Below are positions 15,932 to 23,917 of a DNA stretch of 64,000 bases, one piece after another. Numbering within the stretch: the first letter of the stretch is position 1; every line of letters starts with the position of its first letter. Source of the DNA: Faecalibacterium sp. I4-1-79. Its GTDB lineage: Bacteria; Bacillota; Clostridia; Oscillospirales; Ruminococcaceae. A program made the translations under genes and the position numbers. Below the pieces are notes generated by a model. The model was not told the DNA's origin. It searched no databases and saw only the letters and a list, made by a program, of their open reading frames with translations. The DNA is taken from the NCBI RefSeq assembly GCF_023347235.1, contig NZ_CP094467.1, positions 1,178,001 through 1,242,000 of the forward strand, in the 5' to 3' direction.

Positions 15932-16948
15932 TTATTCTGCGCTGTACGCGCTGCCCATGATCCACGGGTTGCTTGCGGAATATTTTGCGTGGTTGCGCAG
16001 GTATGTGACCCATGCACCGTAGCCGTTGCCGGCCGAGAGGTGCACGCCGTCCGGTGCGGCAATCATCTCTTTCAGGTTGCCCTCGCCGTCAGCCAGCGCC
16101 TCCCACAGGTCCAGATAAACGCAGCCCTTGCTTGCAGCCAGCTGTGCCAGCTGCTCGTTCACGCCGCGCAGCACGTCCGAGGCAAGCCCCGGCTTCTTTT
16201 CCGCTGCCGCAGGCCGTACCGGCGGAATGGACTGTACATAAATAATGCAGTCGTCCCCCAGCGTCTGGCGCAGCTCGTCCAGCATCTGGCCGTAGTAGGC
16301 CAGAAAACGGTCAGATGCGCCCAAGGTGGTCAAGGTATTGGTGCCCAGCAGGATATACAGCTTTTTGGGCTGCGCCGCTGCCAGCACATCCAGTGCCACC
16401 TCCTGCCCGCGGGTGGGGCTCTTGACGGCGGCGCGGTTGACGATGGCGTCCGGCCCTACACCCGTATAGCCGCAGATGAGTGCGCCGCTCAGATTGATCT
16501 GATAGTCCGAGAAGCCCACCGTCAGACTGTCGCCCAGAAAAGCGGCGTCCGAAAAGTAGCTCAGGTCTACCTGACCGCAGGTCGGCTGCCGGATGACACT
16601 GGCGTCATACGCCTTAATGGTATAGGCCCCGTCGGTCTGCCGGGCGGGGCCGAAGTTCTCCAGCTGCACCGCCTGCGCCGTGCTGCTGCCGTCGGCTGTA
16701 CTTTCGCTGCCGCTGCCGGAAGCCGCCTCGCCCTGCATGGGCAGCGGTGCCAGAATGTTCTGCGCAATACCGCCTGCGCCGGTCTGCGGGGTACTGTCCT
16801 CTTCAACGGTTCCTTTTTCCAAGATGGCGGTCACCGCATAGGCGACCAGCAGAATGGCCACAATGACCCCCGCCAGCCGCAGCTTGCCGCCGATGCCCCC
16901 GCGCGTGCGCCGCCGGGGTGCCGAATGATACTCGTGTGAAATGCCCAT
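15932..16948 (-). CDS. Membrane-anchored SGNH/GDSL hydrolase
   Basis: The 338-residue protein has an N-terminal membrane anchor (about 22-44, LAGVIVAILLVAYAVTAI) after an Arg-rich cytoplasmic start, a low-complexity linker, and an extracellular SGNH domain. The catalytic Ser is in FLGDSLTVG (about 145), block III in LLGTNTL, and the Asp/His pair in DGVHLSAGN. Such enzymes often remove acyl groups from cell-surface glycans. Several upstream ATGs are in frame (17023, 17089); 16948 is chosen because it gives a normal signal-anchor length, though the ribosome site is weak. It is a single-gene unit. Confidence 0.75.
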   Translation of the reverse strand: MGISHEYHSAPRRRTRGGIGGKLRLAGVIVAILLVAYAVTAILEKGTVEEDSTPQTGAGGIAQNILAPLPMQGEAASGSGSESTADGSSTAQAVQLENFGPARQTDGAYTIKAYDASVIRQPTCGQVDLSYFSDAAFLGDSLTVGFSDYQINLSGALICGYTGVGPDAIVNRAAVKSPTRGQEVALDVLAAAQPKKLYILLGTNTLTTLGASDRFLAYYGQMLDELRQTLGDDCIIYVQSIPPVRPAAAEKKPGLASDVLRGVNEQLAQLAASKGCVYLDLWEALADGEGNLKEMIAAPDGVHLSAGNGYGAWVTYLRNHAKYSASNPWIMGSAYSAE

Positions 16949-17061
16949 ATTCTCTGTCCAGCTTTCTGCATTTATCCCAACAGGCAGGTGCTTCTGCCCG
17001 GTATTTTTGGAGTGCGCACCCATTTTATCATATTTTTTTTGCCTGCGCAACCAATTGGGTC

Positions 17062-17090
17062 TTGCATACAACAGGCAAAACGGGTACAAT
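17062..17090 (+). promoter_or_regulatory. Promoter of the first phosphofructokinase gene
   Basis: TTGCAT (17062-17067), 17-bp spacer, TACAAT (17085-17090). This gives a leader of about 190 bases before the gene. The leader is GC-rich in its second half but shows no recognised riboswitch. Confidence 0.6.
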
Positions 17091-17288
17091 AGGATTGCAG
17101 CTTATTTTGCACATTTTACAAAAAGCGAATACACAAGCTGCAAATATTTTTGTGTCAGTTGCGGCAGGCGGCTGTTTTGCCGTCCCGGTCCGTTGGCAGT
17201 GCAGGGCCGACAGACCACTTTACCGGACGGTGCGGAAAGCCGTTTGCCCGGCAGCGGACACATTTTATATGATCTGAAGGAGGTTTCC

Positions 17289-18512
17289 ATGGCCAAGAAT
17301 ATCATCATTGGTCAGAGCGGCGGCCCTACCGCCGTGATCAACTCCAGCCTTGCGGGCGTATACAAAGCTGCCCGCAGTCTGGGTGCAGACAAGGTGTACG
17401 GCATGAAGTACGGCATTGAGGGTCTGCTCAAGGAAGAGTTGCTGGAGCTCAACGTCCTGCTGGATGACCGCATGAGCATTGAACTGCTCAAGCGCACCCC
17501 GTCCAGCTATCTGGGCAGCTGCCGCTTCAAGCTGCCCGACCCGGACACCGATGCCACCCCGTTCGTCAAGCTGTTCACCCTGTTTGACAAGTACGACATC
17601 TGCGCCGTGTTCTACATCGGCGGCAACGACTCGATGGACACCATCGCAAAGTTGTCCCGCTACGGGCAGCGGGTGGACAGCAGTGTGCGGTTCATCGGTG
17701 TGCCCAAGACTATCGACAACGATCTGTGCCTCACCGACCATACCCCCGGCTACGGCTCTGCCGCAAAGTACATTGCCACCATCTTGAAGGAAGTCATCCG
17801 CGACTCTTCGGTGTACAACATCCGCAGCGTGACGGTGGCCGAGATCATGGGCCGCCACGCAGGCTGGCTGGCTGGTGCGGCCTGTCTGGCAGGCGGCGAG
17901 GACTGTGAAGGCCCCGACCTGATCCTGCTGCCGGAAGTGCCCTTTGATCAGGACAAGTTCCTTGCCCGGGTGGACGAGCTGCAGCGGGTGAAGTCCAACG
18001 TTATCATCGCAGCCAGCGAGGGCGTAAAGACCGCAGACGGCACCTACCTGTGCGATCTGGTTTCCACCGCCGGGCAGCTGGACGCCTTTGGTCACAAGGC
18101 CATCCTCAGCGGCACCAGCCGCTATCTTTCCGAGCTCATCCACGACAAGCTGCAGTGCAAGAGCCGCGCCATCGAGTTTTCCACCCTGCAGCGCTGCGCC
18201 AGCCATCTGGCCAGCCGCACGGATGTGAACGAGGCCTACGCCGTTGGCGGTGCCGCTGCCGCTGCTGCCTTTGCGGGCGAGAGCGGCCGCATGATCGCCC
18301 TCAAGCGGGTCTCTAACTACCCGTACCAGTGCATCACCGAGTCTGTGGATGTGCAGCAGGTGGCAAATCTGGAAAAGAAGGTCCCGCTGGAATGGATCAC
18401 CCCGGACGGGATGCAGGTGACCGAAGCCTTTGAGGAGTACGCCCGTCCGCTGATCCTGGACGAGGTGACCCCCGTGTATGTGAACGGTACCCCCCGCCAC
18501 ATCCGTCTGTGA
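17289..18512 (+). CDS. 6-phosphofructokinase, PPi-dependent type (copy 1)
   Basis: The 407-residue enzyme phosphorylates fructose-6-phosphate in glycolysis. It has GQSGGPTAVINSSL at the start, GGNDSMDT (about 111) and PKTIDNDL (about 139). The Lys of PKTIDND in place of Gly, and the lack of the ATP-type GGDGS, point to the pyrophosphate-using branch; the donor is inferred. The start follows aaggaggtttcc. A clear paralogue follows 84 bases downstream on the same strand, alike along its whole length. Confidence 0.88.
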   Translation: MAKNIIIGQSGGPTAVINSSLAGVYKAARSLGADKVYGMKYGIEGLLKEELLELNVLLDDRMSIELLKRTPSSYLGSCRFKLPDPDTDATPFVKLFTLFDKYDICAVFYIGGNDSMDTIAKLSRYGQRVDSSVRFIGVPKTIDNDLCLTDHTPGYGSAAKYIATILKEVIRDSSVYNIRSVTVAEIMGRHAGWLAGAACLAGGEDCEGPDLILLPEVPFDQDKFLARVDELQRVKSNVIIAASEGVKTADGTYLCDLVSTAGQLDAFGHKAILSGTSRYLSELIHDKLQCKSRAIEFSTLQRCASHLASRTDVNEAYAVGGAAAAAAFAGESGRMIALKRVSNYPYQCITESVDVQQVANLEKKVPLEWITPDGMQVTEAFEEYARPLILDEVTPVYVNGTPRHIRL

Positions 18513-18596
18513 TCCATTTTTCCCTTCCGCGTCTGTTTTCGTGCGACTGCACGTTTTTATAGCCGAAACAGAAAAAACAAAAAAGGAGAAATCATC

Positions 18597-19829
18597 ATGG
18601 GAAAAAACGCAATCGTCGGTCAGTCCGGCGGCCCCACCTCTGTCATCAATGCCAGTTTGGCGGGTGTCTTTGAAAGCTGCAAGAACCGCGGCGCAGACGT
18701 TGTGTACGGTATGTGCAACGGTGTTGCCGGTCTGCTGGAGGAGCGGGTGGTGGATCTTTCCACCCTGCTGACCGATGACTTGGACATCGAGCTGCTCAAG
18801 CGCACCCCGTCCAGCTTTCTGGGCAGCTGCCGCTACAAGCTGCCCGACTGGCGGGATGACGAGGCGGTGTACAAAAAGCTGTTCGCCATTCTGGAAAAGC
18901 TGAACATCGGCTACTTCTTCTACATCGGCGGCAACGACTCCATGGACACCATCGGCAAGCTGGCTGACTATGGCCAGCGCATTGGCAGCGACATCCGCTT
19001 TATGGGTGTGCCCAAGACCATCGACAACGACCTGATGGTCACCGACCACACCCCCGGCTACGGCTCTGCGGCCAAGTACATCGGCGTTGTGATGAAGGAG
19101 ATCATCCGCGACGCCACCGTGTACGGCACCAAGTACGTTACCGTGGTGGAAATCATGGGCCGCAATGCCGGCTGGCTGACCGCCGCCGCCGCACTGGCCA
19201 AGAGTGACGATTGCGAGGGCGTGGACATGATCTGCCTGCCCGAGGTTCCCTTCAATGTAGAGCGCTTTGTGGAAAAGGTGCGTGTGATGCAGGAAAAGAA
19301 GCCCAGCATCGTCATTGCCGTTTCCGAGGGCGTAAAGCTGGAGGATGGCCGCTATGTCTGTGAGCTGGCGGATGATGTGCACGCAGTGGATGCTTTCGGT
19401 CACAAGGCGCTGACCGGTACCGCACGGTATCTGGCCAACGTGGTGGCCCGCAATCTGGACACCAAGACCCGCTGCATCGAGCTTTCCACCCTGCAGCGCT
19501 GCGCCGGTCACCTGACCAGCCGCACCGATATCACCGAGGCTTATCAGGTGGGCGGTGCCGCCGCCAAGGCAGCCTTTGAGGGCGTTACCGGTCAGATGGT
19601 TGCCCTGAAGCGCATCTCCAACAACCCCTACCAGTGCACCACCGAGCTGCATCCCATCAGCGAGGTCGCCAATCTGGAAAAGAAGGTTCCCCTGAGCTGG
19701 ATGAACAACAACCACACCCAGATGACCGAGGACTTCTTGGACTACGCCCGTCCCCTGATTCAGGCCGAACTGACCCCGCTGTACATCGCCGGTCTGCCGC
19801 ACCACATCTACATGAAGAACCAGAAGTGA
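18597..19829 (+). CDS. 6-phosphofructokinase, PPi-dependent type (copy 2)
   Basis: This 410-residue paralogue keeps all the motifs of copy 1: GQSGGPTSVINASL, GGNDSMDT, PKTIDNDL and the EIMGR.AGWL block. It starts after aaaaggagaaatcatc. Only the loops and the surface differ much. The 84-base gap has no terminator, so one transcript may carry both, but the spacing leaves room for a separate promoter. A tandem pair suggests different regulation, donor preference, or a mixed oligomer. Confidence 0.88.
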   Translation: MGKNAIVGQSGGPTSVINASLAGVFESCKNRGADVVYGMCNGVAGLLEERVVDLSTLLTDDLDIELLKRTPSSFLGSCRYKLPDWRDDEAVYKKLFAILEKLNIGYFFYIGGNDSMDTIGKLADYGQRIGSDIRFMGVPKTIDNDLMVTDHTPGYGSAAKYIGVVMKEIIRDATVYGTKYVTVVEIMGRNAGWLTAAAALAKSDDCEGVDMICLPEVPFNVERFVEKVRVMQEKKPSIVIAVSEGVKLEDGRYVCELADDVHAVDAFGHKALTGTARYLANVVARNLDTKTRCIELSTLQRCAGHLTSRTDITEAYQVGGAAAKAAFEGVTGQMVALKRISNNPYQCTTELHPISEVANLEKKVPLSWMNNNHTQMTEDFLDYARPLIQAELTPLYIAGLPHHIYMKNQK

Positions 19830-19855
19830 TCTTCTCCTGATTTTTTGTCAGGCTG

Positions 19856-19907
19856 AAAAGCCCTCCTGCCCGGACGCTGTAAAGCATACCCGGATGGGAG
19901 GGCTTTT
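19856..19907 (+). terminator. Intrinsic terminator after the phosphofructokinases
   Basis: Stem aaaagccctcc (19856-19866) with ggagggctttt (19897-19907), with inner pairing. A and T tracts on both ends allow use in either direction. Confidence 0.8.
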
Positions 19908-19949
19908 GTGATTGTTGTATATATTTTTGCCCTCAGCCCAAATTATGGG

Positions 19950-19978
19950 TTGACAAACCGCGTTTTCAGTGGTAACAT
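19950..19978 (+). promoter_or_regulatory. Promoter of tRNA-Tyr
   Basis: TTGACA (19950-19955), 17-bp spacer, TAACAT (19973-19978), 36 bases before the tRNA 5' end. Confidence 0.75.
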
Positions 19979-20013
19979 ATACAGGCAGTCCACGCGACTG
20001 TGAAAATGAATAT

Positions 20014-20098
20014 GGGCGTGTTCCCGAGTGGCCAATGGGGACAGACTGTAAATCTGCTGCTTTCAGCTTCGGTGGTTCGAATCCACCCGCGCCCACCA
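20014..20098 (+). tRNA. tRNA-Tyr (GTA)
   Basis: An 85-base class II tRNA with a long variable arm. Acceptor gggcgtg pairs with cgcgccc (one G-U), the anticodon arm is cagactgtaaatctg with anticodon GTA, the T arm is ggtggttcgaatccacc, and CCA is encoded (20096-20098). Its 3' end forms the left boundary of the integrated element. Confidence 0.95.
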
Positions 20099-20099
20099 A
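20082..20099 (+). repeat. attL, 18-bp direct repeat in the tRNA-Tyr 3' end
   Basis: Identical to 31579-31596. It covers the T-arm 3' strand, acceptor 3' strand and CCA. Confidence 0.85.
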
Positions 20100-20104
20100 A
20101 CAAG

Positions 20105-20148
20105 AAAAATCCGAACCTGTTTCCGATTGGAGAAGGGTTCGGATTTTT
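20105..20148 (+). terminator. Terminator after tRNA-Tyr, supplied by the element
   Basis: Stem aaaaatccgaacc (20105-20117) with ggttcggattttt (20136-20148). It lies inside the element, just past attL, and replaces the host terminator now at 31599-31629. Confidence 0.85.
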
Positions 20149-20250
20149 CGTTTTCTTCGGGTACAACAACGAAGGCTCCCGTGGACGGCGTAAAACTCCG
20201 ATACCTTGTCATAGACCGTAAGCCAATAACAAGATTTGGAGGATGCGATT

Positions 20251-20502
20251 ATGAAGTACGATGCAAGAGCCTGCCATTTCAACATGGACACTGGATGTGT
20301 GGAGCTGCGGCTCCGGGATGGGAGAAAAATCTCCATCGACTGTACCGGGGTCGAGGATGCGCTGGATGTGACCATGGCCCAGCAGACTGAACTGGACTAC
20401 CTCATCTACAACGACCCACTGGGCTATGCGGATTTGATTCTGAACGGTGACCCGGAGGAGTATTTGAAAAACGTAGCCGGGAGCCATGGGTTAGAAGATT
20501 AA
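20251..20502 (+). CDS. Small conserved protein of mobile elements (DUF6061-like)
   Basis: An 83-residue cytoplasmic protein with a short beta-rich N-terminus (HFNMDTGCVELRLRDGRKI) and a C-terminal motif ELDYLIYNDPLGYADLIL. The start at 20251 follows ttggagg eight bases upstream. It resembles short proteins seen beside relaxase genes in Clostridial elements; I link it to DUF6061 from memory with moderate confidence. A truncated relative lies at 28212-28379 in this same element. Function unknown. Confidence 0.65.
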   Translation: MKYDARACHFNMDTGCVELRLRDGRKISIDCTGVEDALDVTMAQQTELDYLIYNDPLGYADLILNGDPEEYLKNVAGSHGLED

Positions 20503-20564
20503 GGGCAAAAAAAATAAGAGGTGCGCCCAACTGGACACACCTCGGCGAGATACATCTATGTAAG

Positions 20565-20603
20565 GCAGGGCGTTCCCTTTACCGGGAGCGTCCTGCTGTT
20601 TTT
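20565..20603 (+). terminator. Terminator after the small conserved gene
   Basis: Stem gcagg..cgttccc with gggagcg.cctgc and T-rich tail (tgttttt). It overlaps the end of the convergent 58-residue gene. Confidence 0.65.
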
Positions 20604-20778
20604 ATGCGGCAACAGGCAATGCTTGTAGAGCTTCCTGCTCTTTCAGCCATTCCTCATATTCACGCTGGCCTTCCTCGCTGTTGAAAAACTCAACCATGGA
20701 GGGATAAAAGCAACGTGCAAGGGTCTTGATTGCTTCATCCGGGTAGCCGGATTTGTTTGACTTCTTCTTTTTGTTCAA
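20602..20778 (-). CDS. Small acidic protein downstream of the relaxase
   Basis: The 58-residue protein uses a TTG start at 20778, chosen because ggagg lies seven bases upstream and the frame has no closer ATG. It is Lys-rich at the N-terminus (NKKKKSNKSG) and acidic in the middle (FFNSEEGQREYEEWLKEQ). It starts 18 bases past the relaxase stop and should be co-transcribed with it. No family is recognised; an accessory mobilization role is inferred from position. Confidence 0.55.
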   Translation of the reverse strand: MNKKKKSNKSGYPDEAIKTLARCFYPSMVEFFNSEEGQREYEEWLKEQEALQALPVAA

Positions 20779-20795
20779 ATAGTATCCTCCGAAAC

Positions 20796-22061
20796 TCAAA
20801 GTTCCATATCCTGACCACGCTTGCGGTTTCGCTGCGGCACATTCATGGTGTGCTCCTGCTTGGGGGCAAGAATCTTTTCCAGAAAGCCACGCACCAGTTC
20901 GGGCGCACGGTGGAGAGCATCCAGATAGGGTTTCACGTCGTACCACAGGTCGTGGTACTTGTTGCTCCAACGAACGGCCTCTTTCTTGGCGGTGGAAAGT
21001 TCTTCTTTCAGGCGGCGGTTCTCCACATCCATCATATAGCCGTGGTCGGCTTGCTTTTTCAGCTTGGAAAACTCTTCTTCGGTCAGCGAATAGTTGCCGA
21101 GAAAGGTGCGCTTACCAATATAATCCAGATCGCGCGCATGAATGAGGGCTTCTTTCGTGAGCGTGGCCTTTTTCTGCACAGCGGCAAGTTCCTTCTCCTT
21201 TTTGGAGAGGGCCTGACTGGTTTTAGCAAGCGATTGTGCCTGCTGGTCGGCTTGGGTGGTCAGGGTGTCCAGCCGTTCCTGCTCCCGCTGGACTTTGAAC
21301 TGCGTGACGGTCAGGTGTTCTTCGGTGCTGCCACGCTCGCCGCGCTCCACATCGGTGTACCCGGCAGTACGCATATAGTTGAAGAAATCGTCTTGCAGGA
21401 CGCTGTACGACTTCTTCAGGACTGGCTTGCCGTTCTTTTGCAGCACGGGCTTTCCAGCATCGTCCAGCAGGGGCTTGGAAGCCCACTTCTTGCTTCGGCT
21501 GACCTGCATGACGGTCTCCTTGACGGTGCCGACCAGTGCCTTATCCTTGCAGCGTTTCGACCAGAGGATCTGCTTTTCTACCACAGGTACATAGACCACG
21601 TGGAGATGGTAGTGGTAGACCTCCCGGCCCAGTGCTTCGGTCATGGCACGGTTGATCTCATCGGCGTGCATGACAGCCGAGAGGATATACTGCTCACCGC
21701 CCACGATCTGAACGGCTGCTTTGTAGGCATCCTCATAGAACTGCTTGGCGAACTCGTAGCCACCGTGATTGTCAAAATAGGCCGAGTTGACATCAAAAAT
21801 CAGCTCACAGTAGTGGGTGGCATCCGGCTTCAAACCACGGGTGGAGATCGTGCCGTTGGTTTCCATCTGGGCGAACAGGTCGGTATAACTGGCGGCAGGC
21901 TTCTTGAAATGGACGTTCCATGCAACGCGCTGGGGGATAATATCGGGGTTCCGATAGCTGTCCTTTTCACGCTCATTGTGCTGCTGGGTGTTGCCAACGG
22001 CCTTGTCCGAAACGGCGAGATTTCGGACACTGGTGCGGTCAATGCCATCGTTTCTTGCCAA
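20796..22061 (-). CDS. MobV-family relaxase (Pre/Mob)
   Basis: The 421-residue relaxase nicks the element's oriT to start mobilization. The MobV hallmarks are visible: HNEREK near residue 28 and the metal-binding HYHLHVVYVP near 150. The C-terminal half (about 250-400) is a long charged coiled coil, as is usual in this family. The start lies about 70 bases from a sequence that fits the MobV oriT consensus. The small gene at 20602 follows on the same transcript. Confidence 0.9.
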   Translation of the reverse strand: MARNDGIDRTSVRNLAVSDKAVGNTQQHNEREKDSYRNPDIIPQRVAWNVHFKKPAASYTDLFAQMETNGTISTRGLKPDATHYCELIFDVNSAYFDNHGGYEFAKQFYEDAYKAAVQIVGGEQYILSAVMHADEINRAMTEALGREVYHYHLHVVYVPVVEKQILWSKRCKDKALVGTVKETVMQVSRSKKWASKPLLDDAGKPVLQKNGKPVLKKSYSVLQDDFFNYMRTAGYTDVERGERGSTEEHLTVTQFKVQREQERLDTLTTQADQQAQSLAKTSQALSKKEKELAAVQKKATLTKEALIHARDLDYIGKRTFLGNYSLTEEEFSKLKKQADHGYMMDVENRRLKEELSTAKKEAVRWSNKYHDLWYDVKPYLDALHRAPELVRGFLEKILAPKQEHTMNVPQRNRKRGQDMEL

Positions 22062-22123
22062 AGGGCATCCCTCCTTTCAAGGTTCATCGGGAGGTGACGG
22101 GGAACGAAGATGCACTTCTTTGG

Positions 22124-22181
22124 AAGTGTAATAACCCACTATAACACTTTCATCCCTATGGGCTGCAAAGTGTAGTGGGCT
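22124..22181 (-). other. oriT of the mobilizable element
   Basis: On the minus strand, aagtgttatagtgggttat followed by tacactt forms the MobV-type core: inverted aagtgt/acactt arms around TAGTGGG-TTAT. In pMV158-like plasmids the nick falls after the last G of TAGTG.G, here between 22135 and 22134. A second inverted copy (aaagtgtagtggg, 22167-22179) can pair with 22135-22150 to form the adjacent hairpin. It lies just upstream of the relaxase start. Confidence 0.75.
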
Positions 22182-22251
22182 CTTCGAGGACTCTCCGAGG
22201 GGGAACGTCTCCTGCGGGAGAGCTAATCGAGTTCACGTTTGCGAAGCAATG

Positions 22252-22272
22252 AAAGCCCCAGTGGGGCTTTTA
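22252..22272. terminator. Short GC hairpin with T tract
   Basis: aaagcccc / ggggctttt with a three-base loop between oriT and the replication region; it could stop transcription in either direction. Confidence 0.5.
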
Positions 22273-22319
22273 AGTGACCGAACGGTCTTGCGCCAGCAAG
22301 ATGGAGGGGCCTCGCCCCG

Positions 22320-22505
22320 ACAAGTTCGCACAATGCGAACTTGATTGCTCCGTACGCATCTGAAAAAATTGCGTACGGAGTTCAAATAACCTGTACGGTT
22401 CGTACGGTGTACAGGCGAGCAAAATACAAGCGATAAAACGCTTGATTTTCTTAAAATCTACCGTACAGGTGCGTACAAGTACAGACCGTACAGGTTGTAC
22501 GAACT
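22320..22505. other. Repeat-rich region, candidate replication origin
   Basis: Two perfect hairpins stand at 22322-22344 (caagttcgca arms) and about 22349-22379 (ctccgtacgca arms). They are followed by a cluster of gtacgg / cgtacag words: accgtacaggt occurs twice on this strand, and cctgtacggt once inverted. The stretch lies between oriT and the SF3 helicase/primase genes, the usual place for a replication origin. No gene is seen here. The origin role is inferred. Confidence 0.5.
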
Positions 22506-22527
22506 TCTTCCGTAAAAAATGCACTTT

Positions 22528-23844
22528 TTACGGGCAGGGGTGGACAAGCGGTTCGATGCCGACAAAACCCCGCACCCTGCGGCCACCGGGCAGGTAGATG
22601 TTGTTGGTGGCTTCAAGGTTATAGCGGCGGTCATTCTGGCGCAGCTCTGCGCTGAAACGGATGGCCGATACGCTGTGACAGGCGTTGTCCTCACACCACT
22701 GCTTATAAATGTCGTAGAACTCCTTGGAGCTGATGGAGTAGTCCGCCTTGAAGCGGAAGTAGCCCTCGGACTCCATAAAGTCGATGACATTGTTGCTGCT
22801 GCGCTTGATGGTGTCCACGTTGGCGGCGGCTCGTTCGCTGACCGTGAAGCGGAAATCGTTCTGCACCAGCCGGTGCAGCCCTTCCAGACACCAGAGCAGG
22901 ATGCCCTCCAATTCGGCGCACATCTTTTCGACAAGGAAAGGGTCATCCGTGCGGTCGGCAGGCTTGTCCTTGGTGGTCAGGATGAGTTGGCGGCGAAAGA
23001 AACCGTCCGAATGGTCGTATAGCGAGGTCAGCGCACCGTTGCCGAAACAGAGGAACCGGGCGTAAATGTCCCGCTGGTAGCTCTGGACACCTTTGCGCTC
23101 CAAGTCCAGCTTGGCTTCGGCGGTCACGATGGTCTTAATATAATTCGTCTTGGGTAGGGCGTTCATATCCATATCATCGTCGATCATCAGCAGGCGGCGT
23201 TCCAGATCGGCACGGGCAAAGCGGTTGTTCTCCACTTTCTGGACGCTGCCGTTGCTGGCGGCATCTCCCATGAGCCGCTTGAGCACCAGCCCGATGCGGG
23301 ACTTTCCCTCGCCGCCTTTGCCAACAATGAGCATCATCTTCTGTCCCTTGGTGCTGGGGATCAGGCAGTAGCCCAGATATTCTTGTAAGGTGGGGATGTC
23401 GGCATCGTCCAGCAGCTCGTGCAGAAAGGTCAGCCAGCGGTCCGGGCTGGCGACTTTCGGGTCATACCTCACAGGCAGGCGGTTCTGGCAGAACAGGCGG
23501 CTCTCCTGAAAAGAGCCGTCCGGCAGATGGTACACGCCGTTCTGGAGGTGGATGCAGTCCTGCTCGATGGGGAACGGGTCGGAAAAGGCCAGCAGCTTGA
23601 TGGTCTCCAGAATGTTGGTGACCTTTTTGGACAGGCCGGAGGTGACATATTCCTCGATGTTCTCCAAGATGCGCTGCTTGATCTCACTTTCGTCCTCCAC
23701 CGGTCCGTCCAGCGTGTACAGTGTTCCGTTGACGCATTTCAGCGGCCACTGTTCCAGAAAGGCACGTCCAAACTGGACTTCGTCAATTTTCTTGCCGTTG
23801 TACCAGTCCGGCCATAAGGGGTTGCGGGAAATGTTTTTCTTCAT
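22528..23844 (-). CDS. SF3 (D5/P4-type) replication helicase
   Basis: The 438-residue protein has a D5-type N-terminal region and a superfamily 3 helicase domain (about 165-330). Walker A is VGKGGEGKSRIG (about 175), Walker B LLMIDDDMD (about 220), and the sensor-like motif is FLCFGNG. The C-terminal part resembles the winged-helix tail of phage P4-type primases. It lacks its own primase domain; the CHC2 zinc-finger gene just upstream on the same strand may supply it. It should unwind the element's origin, allowing replication during transfer or as a circle. Confidence 0.85.
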   Translation of the reverse strand: MKKNISRNPLWPDWYNGKKIDEVQFGRAFLEQWPLKCVNGTLYTLDGPVEDESEIKQRILENIEEYVTSGLSKKVTNILETIKLLAFSDPFPIEQDCIHLQNGVYHLPDGSFQESRLFCQNRLPVRYDPKVASPDRWLTFLHELLDDADIPTLQEYLGYCLIPSTKGQKMMLIVGKGGEGKSRIGLVLKRLMGDAASNGSVQKVENNRFARADLERRLLMIDDDMDMNALPKTNYIKTIVTAEAKLDLERKGVQSYQRDIYARFLCFGNGALTSLYDHSDGFFRRQLILTTKDKPADRTDDPFLVEKMCAELEGILLWCLEGLHRLVQNDFRFTVSERAAANVDTIKRSSNNVIDFMESEGYFRFKADYSISSKEFYDIYKQWCEDNACHSVSAIRFSAELRQNDRRYNLEATNNIYLPGGRRVRGFVGIEPLVHPCP

Positions 23845-23868
23845 GTGGTGGTTCTCCTTTAGAAAAGT

Positions 23869-23903
23869 GAAGTGGTGGGTCTCACGGTGAGACCCACCAC
23901 TTC
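23869..23903. repeat. Perfect 17-bp inverted repeat between helicase and primase genes
   Basis: Arms 23869-23885 and 23887-23903 (gaagtggtgggtctcac and complement) meet at a single base. In the transcript this makes a long hairpin between the two coding regions, with no T run after it. It could act as a processing site, an mRNA stabilizer or a protein-binding palindrome. Confidence 0.65.
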
Positions 23904-23917
23904 GGGTGAATAAACTA

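Noticed and set aside
17265-19805. An 846-codon minus-strand frame opposite both phosphofructokinases
   Set aside because: Same cause: codon bias of the two real genes leaves the reverse frame open. The repeated pattern in it simply mirrors the tandem paralogues.
22320-22505. CRISPR-like array from the gtacgg/cgtacag words
   Set aside because: The words are short, unevenly spaced and without unique spacers of equal length; no cas genes are present.
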